Shown: piece after piece, positions 23,861 through 30,074 of the stretch
How the letters are laid out: each line of letters begins with the position of its first letter
How positions within the stretch are numbered: position 1 is the stretch's first letter
DNA from: CF-13 sp035279665
GTDB lineage: Bacteria; Chloroflexota; Dormibacteria; CF-121
Length of the DNA stretch: 39,279 nt
NCBI GenBank assembly: GCA_035279665.1
Contig: DATEHI010000151.1
Coordinates: 1-39,279 of the forward strand
Direction: 5' to 3'
The notes under the pieces: model-generated
Database searches by the model: none
The model's input: the letters and a program-made list of their open reading frames with translations, nothing else
What the model was told of the DNA's origin: nothing
Made by a program: the position numbers and the translations under genes

Positions 23861-24232
23861 TTAACGGGACTCGACCAGCAGACGGATCCCGGTCCGCTCC
23901 TCACCGTCGATGGAGATATCGATGAACGAGGGGATGCAGACCAGGTCGAACCCGCCGGCCGCCACATAGCCGCGCGAGATCGCGATCGCTTTCACCGCCT
24001 GGTTGATGGCGCCGGCACCGATGGCCTGCACCTCGACCCGGCTCTGGCTGCGGACCACGCCGGCGATCGCCCCGGCGACGGCGACCGGCTTGGAGGTGGC
24101 GGAAACCTTCAGGATCTCGATCGCGGCGCGCGCCGTGCGGGGTACACCGGCAGCCGGGCTGGCTGATAGCGTCTTCTCCCCTGTCGAGCCGTTCGCAGGC
24201 GATGGCGGTGTGGTGGTTTCCAGAGTGTCCAT
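23861..24232 (-). CDS. spoVS: Stage V sporulation protein S (SpoVS) homologue
   Basis: SpoVS is a small, highly conserved Alba-like protein known in B. subtilis from late sporulation and found in many non-spore-formers. Residues about 38-123 match the family closely: EILKVSATSKPVAVAGAIAG, QAIGAGAINQAVKAIAISRG and IDGEERTGIRLLVE. The 37 residues before it (Thr/Ser/Pro/Ala-rich) have no counterpart in short family members; ATG 24232 is the only canonical start in this part. The gene is nine bases upstream of miaB and so opens the miaB-mutSL-miaA-hflX operon. No other sporulation genes are in the window, so a nucleic-acid-binding or regulatory role outside sporulation is likely. The function in such bacteria is not established. 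Confidence 0.93.
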   Translation of the reverse strand: MDTLETTTPPSPANGSTGEKTLSASPAAGVPRTARAAIEILKVSATSKPVAVAGAIAGVVRSQSRVEVQAIGAGAINQAVKAIAISRGYVAAGGFDLVCIPSFIDISIDGEERTGIRLLVESR

Positions 24233-24281
24233 CTATTCTATCGAGCAATGACCGAACGTTTGATTGCCCCTCGACACCTTA

Positions 24282-24298
24282 ACCCCCATTTAGGGGGT
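24282..24298 (-). terminator. Hairpin after ymdB, before spoVS
   Basis: ACCCCC and GGGGGT (24282-24287 and 24293-24298) pair around a five-base loop. It lies in the 76-base gap behind the ymdB-type gene. The sequence after it on the minus strand is TAAGG, without a U-run, so termination strength is uncertain. Confidence 0.45.
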
Positions 24299-24308
24299 CG
24301 TCAAGCTG

Positions 24309-25100
24309 CTAACCAATGTCAACCTCTCGATCCAGGCGCTCGATCGCGTCCGCCTTGCCCGAAAGGGCATCGATCCGGACCACCACCGAGTTGAACTGGA
24401 CCGGGCCGTCGGCGACTTTGAAGCGGTATGGAACGCCGGTCAGGAAGCGCTGGAGACTGGCTTCCTTGTCCATTCCGATCACGGAATCCCGGGGGCCGAC
24501 CATCCCCAGGTCACTGACGAAGGCGGTGCCCCCTGGAAAAACCCGGGTATCGGCGGTGGGAACATGCGTGTGGGTCCCGAACACGAAGCTGGCCCGGCCG
24601 TCCAGGTACCAGCCCAGGGCAATTTTCTCGGAGGTCGCCTCCGCGTGGATATCCATCAGGCGGAGCTTGGTCGTCGGCCCCTGGCGCAGCACCTCGTCGG
24701 CCGCCTTGAAGGCCGAATCGATGGGCGGCATGAAGAGCTGGCCCTGCACGTTGCCGATCAACACCTGGCCCTTTTCGCCCAGGTCGTGACAGAACCAGCC
24801 GCGTCCCGGCGCACCCGAGGGGTAGTTGTGCGGGCGGAGAATCGGACGATGGTCATCGAAGCCGGTCATCATCTCGCGCTGGTCCCAGATGTGATTGCCG
24901 GAGGTGAGCACGTCGATCCCCAGGCTGAAGAGGTCATCGGCGATCTTGGGCGTCAGCCCGAAGCCACCCGCCGCGTTCTCACCGTTGGCGACCACCAGGT
25001 CGATGGAAAACTCTCGGCGTAGCTGCGGCACCAATTTGGCTACCGCCTCGCGTCCGGGGCGGCCGACGATGTCGCCGATCGCCAGCACGGTCACAACCAT
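24309..25100 (-). CDS. ymdB: YmdB-type metallophosphoesterase (TIGR00282 family)
   Basis: The B. subtilis homologue YmdB is a dinuclear-metal phosphodiesterase that hydrolyses 2',3'-cyclic nucleotides and controls biofilm and motility decisions; it lies next to spoVS and rny there too. From ATG 25100 the protein has 263 residues. Metal ligands are seen in IGDIVGRPGR (Asp10 region), VANGENAAGG, TSGNHIWDQRE, DIHAEATSEK and FGTHTHVPTAD. The frame is open to 25136, but the added 12 residues run into the opposite gene and are not family-like. Its start codon shares base 25100 with the start of the divergent glycosylase gene. Confidence 0.93.
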   Translation of the reverse strand: MVVTVLAIGDIVGRPGREAVAKLVPQLRREFSIDLVVANGENAAGGFGLTPKIADDLFSLGIDVLTSGNHIWDQREMMTGFDDHRPILRPHNYPSGAPGRGWFCHDLGEKGQVLIGNVQGQLFMPPIDSAFKAADEVLRQGPTTKLRLMDIHAEATSEKIALGWYLDGRASFVFGTHTHVPTADTRVFPGGTAFVSDLGMVGPRDSVIGMDKEASLQRFLTGVPYRFKVADGPVQFNSVVVRIDALSGKADAIERLDREVDIG

Positions 25101-25723
25101 TGGCCGATCGTAGCAAGGCGACCGCGATCGAGGCACTCCTCCATGAGCTCCCGAGCTTGACGATTGGCACCACCTTCAACCAGTTTCGGGATGCCGGCCC
25201 GGACGACCTCCCGGACGCGCCCGCGATCCGGCTCGGCAATCTGCGGCACTACCTCGAGGAACGGCGTGAGGCCGATGTGGTCGCCGTCGGAGAGGCGGCC
25301 GGTTACCAGGGCATGCGCTGGTCGGGCATCGCCTTCACGAGCGAGTTCGACCTACTCCGCTGGGGCGATCCCTATCGGCGGTCGAGCCGCCGCCCCCGAC
25401 CGTGGAAAGAGCCCTCCGGGACGATCGTCCACGGCGTCCTCGAAGAACTCGGCGCCGAGCGCCGGGTGATCCTGTGGAATACCGTCCCGACCCATCCACA
25501 TGTGGAAGGGAAGCTGCTGTCAAACCGCCGGCCGACGCGTGACGAGGTTAGCGATGGTCGCGTCTTCGTGGAGCGCCTGGTCGACCTCGTGCATCCGCGC
25601 GTCCTGATTGGCGTTGGCCGCATCGCGTGCGCGGCGCTTCCCGAGGCGCAGTACGTGCGCCATCCCGCGCAATCCGGCGCAACCGCGTTCCGAGGCGGGA
25701 TGCGCGAAATCCTCGCTCAATGA
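25100..25723 (+). CDS. Uracil-DNA glycosylase superfamily protein
   Basis: The protein (207 residues) has the uracil-DNA glycosylase fold signature: FNQFRDAG, RLGNLRHYLEER, VVAVGEAAGYQGMRWSGIAFTSEF (the uracil-pocket loop GEAPGxxGxR-type, with Ala in place of Pro), ILWNTVPTHPH and the late strand VLIGVGRIAC. UDGs remove uracil from DNA as the first step of base-excision repair. No [4Fe-4S] cysteine set is visible, so it is not a family 4/5 enzyme; it resembles a bacterial group with this NLRHYL-GEAxG layout. The start is TTG 25100, sharing one base with the divergent ymdB start. It is the only plus-strand gene between 16 kb and 32 kb. Confidence 0.8.
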   Translation: MADRSKATAIEALLHELPSLTIGTTFNQFRDAGPDDLPDAPAIRLGNLRHYLEERREADVVAVGEAAGYQGMRWSGIAFTSEFDLLRWGDPYRRSSRRPRPWKEPSGTIVHGVLEELGAERRVILWNTVPTHPHVEGKLLSNRRPTRDEVSDGRVFVERLVDLVHPRVLIGVGRIACAALPEAQYVRHPAQSGATAFRGGMREILAQ

Positions 25724-25736
25724 CCCCGACTCGCGG

Positions 25737-25773
25737 CAAAACAAAAGAGGCGGCCCGATGGGGGACGCCTCTT
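25737..25773 (-). terminator. Rho-independent terminator of rny
   Basis: On the minus strand AAGAGGCG and CGCCTCTT (25773-25766 and 25752-25745) form an eight-bp stem with an inner CCC/GGG stem in the loop, followed by TT-G-TTTT. This is a good intrinsic terminator for rny. In the plus direction it can also stop the glycosylase transcript, though the run after it is weaker. Confidence 0.85.
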
Positions 25774-25782
25774 CTAGTTGCC

Positions 25783-27315
25783 TTACTTGGCGAATTCGAT
25801 GATGCGGGTTTCGCGGATGACGGTGACTTTGATCTGACCTGGATAGCTGAGCTCGCCTTCGATGCGCTTGGCGATATCGCGGGCTAGGATCTGGGCCCGA
25901 CTGTCATCGATGGTGTCGGGCTTGACGATGATGCGGATCTCGCGCCCGGCCTGGATGGCGAACGATTTCTCGACGCCTTCGAATGAGTTGGCGATGCTTT
26001 CCAGCTTCTCGAGCCGCTTGATGTAGGTGGTCAACGTCTCCCGGCGAGCGCCGGGACGGGCTGCCGAGACGGCGTCGCAGGCGACCGTCAGAATCGCCTC
26101 CAGGCTGGTTGGCTCGACGTCCATGTGGTGGGCGGCGACGGCGTTGACCAGCGTTTCCGGCCGGCCGAGCCGCTTGAGGAGCTCTCCGCCGATGATGGCG
26201 TGCGACCCCTCGACCTCATGGTCGATCGCCTTGCCGATGTCGTGCAGCAGGCCGGCTTCGCGGGCGAGCGCCACGTCGGCGCCGATCTCGGCCGCCGCCA
26301 TCGCGCAGAGGAAGGAGACTTCCTTGCTGTGGGTCAGGACGTTCTGGCCGTAGCTGGTCCGAAACGCCAGCGTGCCCAACAGTTTGACCAACTCCGGATG
26401 CAGGCCCGTCACGCCGGTCTCGAACATCGCCTGCTCGCCTTCTTCCCGAATCCGGTTCTGGACATCGTTGCGAGCCTTGGTGACCATCTCTTCGATGCGG
26501 GCCGGATGGATCCGGCCGTCGACGAGCAGATGGTTGAGCGCGACCCGCGCCACCTCGCGGCGGACCGGGTCGAAACCACTCAGGATGACCGCTTCCGGTG
26601 TGTCGTCGATGATCAGGTCGACGCCGGTCGCATGTTCGAGGGCCCGAATGTTGCGGCCCTCGCGACCGATGATGCGGCCCTTCATCTCGTCGCTGGGGAT
26701 AGCCACCACCGACACCGAGGTCTCCGCGGTCTGCTCGGCGGCAACCCGCTGCATGGCGGTTACCAGGATGTTGCGAGCGCGCTTTTCGCTTTCCTCTTTG
26801 ACGATCTCCTCGCCTTCGCGAATCTTCTGCGCGATCTCCTGGTTGAGTTCCTTTTCAAGGTTGGTGAGGATCGTCGTCCTCGCTTCGGCCCGCGTCATTC
26901 CCGAAATCCGCTCGAGTTCTTTGACCTGCTCAGCAAGAGCGTCATTGACGCGTTCCCTGGTCCTCCCGATCTCCAACTCTTTCGCGGTAATTCCCTGTTC
27001 CTTCCGGTCGAGATCTTCGAGCTTCCGATCGATCGATTCTTCTTTCTGCTGGACCCGGCGTTCCGAACGCTGGAGCTCAGCACGTGCGTCGCGTACCTCC
27101 TGTTCCAGGCTCAGGCGGATGCGGTGGGCTTCCTCTTTGGCCTCGAGGACCATCTCCTTCATCTGGGTCTCGGCATCCGACAAGAGCTTTTCCCGTTCCG
27201 CATTGGAAACGAGATCGCGCTGCCGGTTCTGATTGCCAACCCAGAGGTAGGCGACAAGGGCTCCCACAAGCGCACCCACCACGACACCTGCGACCAGGAG
27301 TAATGGACTGGGCAT
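25783..27315 (-). CDS. rny: Ribonuclease Y
   Basis: RNase Y is the membrane-bound endoribonuclease that starts mRNA decay in many bacteria lacking RNase E. The 510-residue protein has an N-terminal membrane helix (about 5-26), a long Glu/Arg-rich coiled coil (about 30-165), a KH domain with DEMKGRIIGREGRNIRALEHATG and an HD domain with THSKEVSFLCAMAA, LLHDIGKAIDHEVEGSHA and AAHHMD. The C-terminus ends VIRETRIIEFAK as usual in the family. ATG 27315 has the ribosome site GAGGTG upstream on the minus strand. It has its own near-consensus promoter in the end of recX and an intrinsic terminator, so it is a single-gene unit. Confidence 0.97.
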   Translation of the reverse strand: MPSPLLLVAGVVVGALVGALVAYLWVGNQNRQRDLVSNAEREKLLSDAETQMKEMVLEAKEEAHRIRLSLEQEVRDARAELQRSERRVQQKEESIDRKLEDLDRKEQGITAKELEIGRTRERVNDALAEQVKELERISGMTRAEARTTILTNLEKELNQEIAQKIREGEEIVKEESEKRARNILVTAMQRVAAEQTAETSVSVVAIPSDEMKGRIIGREGRNIRALEHATGVDLIIDDTPEAVILSGFDPVRREVARVALNHLLVDGRIHPARIEEMVTKARNDVQNRIREEGEQAMFETGVTGLHPELVKLLGTLAFRTSYGQNVLTHSKEVSFLCAMAAAEIGADVALAREAGLLHDIGKAIDHEVEGSHAIIGGELLKRLGRPETLVNAVAAHHMDVEPTSLEAILTVACDAVSAARPGARRETLTTYIKRLEKLESIANSFEGVEKSFAIQAGREIRIIVKPDTIDDSRAQILARDIAKRIEGELSYPGQIKVTVIRETRIIEFAK

Positions 27316-27406
27316 AGTTACACCTCGCTTATGGACTTGTGAAGGTTCTTCGCACCGCGTGTGAACGCGGCGGGACTAGTCGTTAAAGAGCGACAAAATC
27401 TTGACT

Positions 27407-27435
27407 ATTTTAGTCGCGAATCTGGGGACTGTCAA
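27407..27435 (-). promoter_or_regulatory. Near-consensus promoter of rny, inside the end of recX
   Basis: On the minus strand TTGACA (27435-27430) is followed after exactly 17 bases by TAAAAT (27412-27407), whose first half is the recX stop codon. The expected start is near 27400, giving a leader of about 85 bases that includes a six-bp hairpin with a four-base loop (27355-27370). A 13-bp palindrome GACTATTTTAGTC lies over the -10. Confidence 0.8.
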
Positions 27436-27949
27436 ACCGGCCGGAGGCCTGCCACTCGTCGCTCAGGAGGTGGCAGACCCGGTAGACCAGACCACCGCTG
27501 AAGCCGCGCCGGGCAAGGCGGGGGCCGAGGTAGGCCACCAGAGCCTGAGCATCGGCGAGTCGGCGGCTGGAGACCAGGCTGCGTCCCAGGGCGAGCGCCT
27601 GCTCCGCCTCGACGTCGGCGTCGACCGTCTCAAGGGCCGGCCCGACCGTCGCCTCATCGACCCCCTTGGCGCGCAATTCCTGGGCGATCAGCGCGTGCCC
27701 CCGGCCCCTGGTCCGGCGTCGCACCAGCGCGTCGGCGTACTCGCGGTCGTTGAGGTAGCCGTCCCCCTCGGCCCGATCGAGCGCGGCGTCCACGGCCGCC
27801 TCGACATAGCCCAACCGGAGCAGGCGCTGGCGCAGCGCCGCTCGCGATTGTGGCTGGCGGGCCAGCCGTTTTACCGCCTCGGTGTAGGCAACCTGCGCGC
27901 TCTCCGGCTCGCGCGCGCTGGGCCTCGCGCGCCGGCCGCCGGATCTCAC
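27410..27949 (-). CDS. recX: RecX, modulator of RecA
   Basis: RecX binds RecA filaments and limits their activity. The 179-residue protein has the three-helix repeat pattern of the family: RLARQPQSRAALRQRLLRLGYVEAAVDAALDRAEGDGYLNDREYADALVRRR, seen here as successive short helices, then LRAKGVDEATVGPAL and later LARRGFSGGLVYRV. An N-terminal Arg-rich tail precedes it. The GTG start at 27949 overlaps the recA stop (GTGA), so translation is coupled to recA. The 3' end carries the rny promoter. Confidence 0.92.
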   Translation of the reverse strand: MRSGGRRARPSAREPESAQVAYTEAVKRLARQPQSRAALRQRLLRLGYVEAAVDAALDRAEGDGYLNDREYADALVRRRTRGRGHALIAQELRAKGVDEATVGPALETVDADVEAEQALALGRSLVSSRRLADAQALVAYLGPRLARRGFSGGLVYRVCHLLSDEWQASGRFDSPQIRD

Positions 27950-28950
27950 ACCGGCTGGAGGATCTTCTCCGCGGCCTTCCCCTTCAGCTGCGCGATCAGC
28001 TCTTCGCCCAGCTTCGGATTGGCCTTGAGGAAGCCAACGGTCTGCTCACGACCCTGGCCGAGGCGCTGGCCATTGCAAGAGAACCAGGAGCCGGCCTTTT
28101 CCACGAGGGTGGCGTCGACCGCCGCATCGAGCACGCTTCCCCAGTAGGAGATCCCCTCGTTATAAAGGATGTCGAACTCGGCCGACCTGAAGGGCGGGGC
28201 GACCTTGTTTTTGACCACCTTGACCTTCACCCGGTTGCCGGTGACGTCCAGCCCGTTCTTGATCGAGTCGACCTTGCGGATATCAAGCCGGACCGAGGCG
28301 TAGAACTTCAGCGCCCGGCCGCCGGTGGTCACCTCGGGGTTGCCAAACATGATGCCGACCTTCTCGCGCAACTGGTTGATGAAGATCACCGAGGTGCTGG
28401 ACTTGGAGATGGCGCCGGTCAGCTTGCGCAGGGCCTGCGACATCAAGCGCGCCTGTAGCGCCACATGGCTGTCTCCCATCTCGCCGTCGATCTCCGCCTT
28501 CGGCACGAGCGCCGCGACCGAGTCGACGACGATCACGTCCACCGCGCCCGAGCGCACCAGGACGTCGACGATCTCGAGCGCCTGTTCGCCGGTGTCTGGT
28601 TGAGAAATCAGCAGGTCTTCGGTCTTGACGCCGATGTGCCCGGCGTAAACCGGGTCCAGGGCGTGTTCGGCATCGATGAAGGCGGCGACGCCCCCGAGCT
28701 TCTGGGATTGCGCGATGACGTGGAGCGCCAGCGTCGTCTTACCCGACGACTCCGGGCCGTAGATCTCCACCACTCTTCCGCGCGGGATCCCGCCGACGCC
28801 CAGTGCCATATCGAGGGTGAGCGATCCGGTCGGGATCACGTCGATGTTGCGCTGGGCCGCCGCCTCCCCCAACTTCATGATCGCGCCCTTCCCATAGCTG
28901 CGCTCGATCTGGCTGAGCGCCGCCGTTAATGCCCGGTCTTTTTCTGACAT
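27946..28950 (-). CDS. recA: Recombinase RecA
   Basis: RecA forms ATP-dependent filaments on single-stranded DNA, catalyses strand exchange and triggers LexA cleavage. The 334-residue protein has Walker A GPESSGKTT (65-73), VIVVDSVAALVPKAEI, the L1 and L2 DNA-binding loops (EIDGEMGDSHVALQARLMS; INQLREKVGIMFGNPEVTTGG) and ALKFYASVRLDIR. The acidic C-terminal tail present in E. coli RecA is missing; the chain ends KAAEKILQPV. ATG 28950 has GGGGAG as ribosome site. A promoter is visible upstream, but no LexA box of the type found at lexA is near it. Confidence 0.98.
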   Translation of the reverse strand: MSEKDRALTAALSQIERSYGKGAIMKLGEAAAQRNIDVIPTGSLTLDMALGVGGIPRGRVVEIYGPESSGKTTLALHVIAQSQKLGGVAAFIDAEHALDPVYAGHIGVKTEDLLISQPDTGEQALEIVDVLVRSGAVDVIVVDSVAALVPKAEIDGEMGDSHVALQARLMSQALRKLTGAISKSSTSVIFINQLREKVGIMFGNPEVTTGGRALKFYASVRLDIRKVDSIKNGLDVTGNRVKVKVVKNKVAPPFRSAEFDILYNEGISYWGSVLDAAVDATLVEKAGSWFSCNGQRLGQGREQTVGFLKANPKLGEELIAQLKGKAAEKILQPV

Positions 28951-28993
28951 CTAGACTCCCCTTGCTTCGTGGTCGGACTGGCCCGTCCGCTCC

Positions 28994-29022
28994 ACTCTAA
29001 TACGGATTTGTGTAACTGTCAA
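28994..29022 (-). promoter_or_regulatory. Promoter of recA-recX
   Basis: On the minus strand TTGACA (29022-29017), 17 bases and TAGAGT (28999-28994). The start is expected near 28987, giving a leader of about 37 bases. The region between 28951 and 29024 holds no CGAAC-N4-GTTCG site. Confidence 0.75.
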
Positions 29023-29024
29023 CG

Positions 29025-29510
29025 CTAAAGCTCGGGAGCCCGGACCAGCAGCTCCAGGGCGGCGATCACCGAGCGACGCCGGTTGTCCCAGCGGTCGCCG
29101 GCCCATTGAAAACGCGTCGTCGTGGCGACCGCGGCGGCGATCCCGATAAAGGTCAGACCGACCGGTTTGGCACCCTCCGCATCCGGGCCCGCCACCCCGG
29201 TGATCGAAACGCCGATGTCGGCCCGCAGTCGCTGCCGAACGCCGCTCGCCATGGCCGCGGCCGTCTCCTCGCTGACGGCGCCGTAGCGGCGCAACGTCGC
29301 GTCGGACACGCCCAGTTGCTCGCGCTTCACCCGGTCGGCGTAGCTGATCACCCCACCCAGGAAGTACGCGGAGCTGCCCGGCGCGTCCGTCAAGGCCGCG
29401 CCCAGCAGGCCGCCGGTGCAGGACTCCGCCACCGCAATCGACTTGCGGAGCCGGCGAAGCCTCTCCCCTACCTGGTGTGCCAGCGCGAAGATCTCGGGAT
29501 CGGGTGGCAC
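29025..29510 (-). CDS. pncC: Nicotinamide-nucleotide amidase (PncC/CinA C-terminal domain)
   Basis: This protein converts NMN to nicotinate mononucleotide in pyridine-nucleotide salvage. The 161-residue chain is the stand-alone amidase domain, without the N-terminal molybdopterin-binding-like domain of full CinA. Visible motifs are AVAESCTGGLLGAALTDAPGSS with the catalytic Ser, FLGGVISYADRVKRE with the Lys/Tyr pair, VSEETAAAMA and SITGVAGPDA. GTG 29510 follows the yajQ stop by three bases. recA is downstream with its own promoter, matching the cinA-recA neighbourhood common in Gram-positive bacteria. Confidence 0.93.
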   Translation of the reverse strand: MPPDPEIFALAHQVGERLRRLRKSIAVAESCTGGLLGAALTDAPGSSAYFLGGVISYADRVKREQLGVSDATLRRYGAVSEETAAAMASGVRQRLRADIGVSITGVAGPDAEGAKPVGLTFIGIAAAVATTTRFQWAGDRWDNRRRSVIAALELLVRAPEL

Positions 29511-29513
29511 GGG

Positions 29514-30005
29514 TCAACGGTAATTGATGAATTGCAGCGGGACTTGCGTCTCGCTCGCTTTGAGGGCCGCGATCACCTGTTGCAGCAGGTCTTTCTCGCG
29601 GCTCGACACCCGGATGGTGTCGCCCTGGATGCGCGGCTGCACCTTGGGTGAGACCTGCTTGATCTGCTTGACCAGGCTGCGCGCCAGCTCATCGTCGATG
29701 CCCTGCTGCAGCTCGAGCGTCTGCCGCACGTTACCTTTGGCGGCTGTCTCGATCGGGCCGGCCTTGAGGATCTTCAGTGAGAGCTGACGCTTGACCAGCT
29801 TGCTCTGCAGCACATCGATCATGGCCTTCAGCTTGAATTCGCTGGGGCCGTTCAGCGTGATCTCGTTCTCACCCAGGTCGATCGACGCGCCGGTGTCCTT
29901 GAAGTCGTAGCGGGTCACGATCTCCCGCTGCGCCTGATTTACCGCGTTGACCAGCTCCTGCCGGTCGAACTGCGAGACCACGTCGAAGGAAAAGTCCTGA
30001 GCCAT
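29514..30005 (-). CDS. YajQ-family nucleotide-binding protein
   Basis: YajQ proteins (UPF0234) bind nucleic acids or nucleotides; a Xanthomonas member is a cyclic-di-GMP receptor. The 163-residue protein matches the family over its length: MAQDFSFDVVSQFDRQELVNAV, REIVTRYDFKDTGA, SKLVKRQLSLKIL and, near the end, KQIKQVSPKVQPRIQGDTIRVSSREKDLLQ split over two similar ferredoxin-like folds. ATG 30005 has no strong ribosome site. The gene lies three bases upstream of pncC. Whether this copy binds cyclic-di-GMP is unknown. Confidence 0.93.
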   Translation of the reverse strand: MAQDFSFDVVSQFDRQELVNAVNQAQREIVTRYDFKDTGASIDLGENEITLNGPSEFKLKAMIDVLQSKLVKRQLSLKILKAGPIETAAKGNVRQTLELQQGIDDELARSLVKQIKQVSPKVQPRIQGDTIRVSSREKDLLQQVIAALKASETQVPLQFINYR

Positions 30006-30074
30006 TACTTGGGGCCTATGCTAACCCGGCCATTTGACAGCTGTCTGTCGGGATTTCAGTTGAGCTGACAACGG

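Noticed and set aside
24251..24266. CGAACGTTTGATTG near spoVS, considered as a LexA box
   Set aside because: Only the left half-site fits; the right half GATTG does not match GTTCG.
26125..27303. Plus-strand open frame of 392 codons opposite rny
   Set aside because: It is antisense to highly conserved KH and HD domains of RNase Y and has no recognisable domain.
30006..30074. Possible yajQ promoter (CAGACA and TAGCAT, 18 bases apart, minus strand)
   Set aside because: The -35 match is weak and the gap to ftsK is short, so read-through from ftsK is equally likely.
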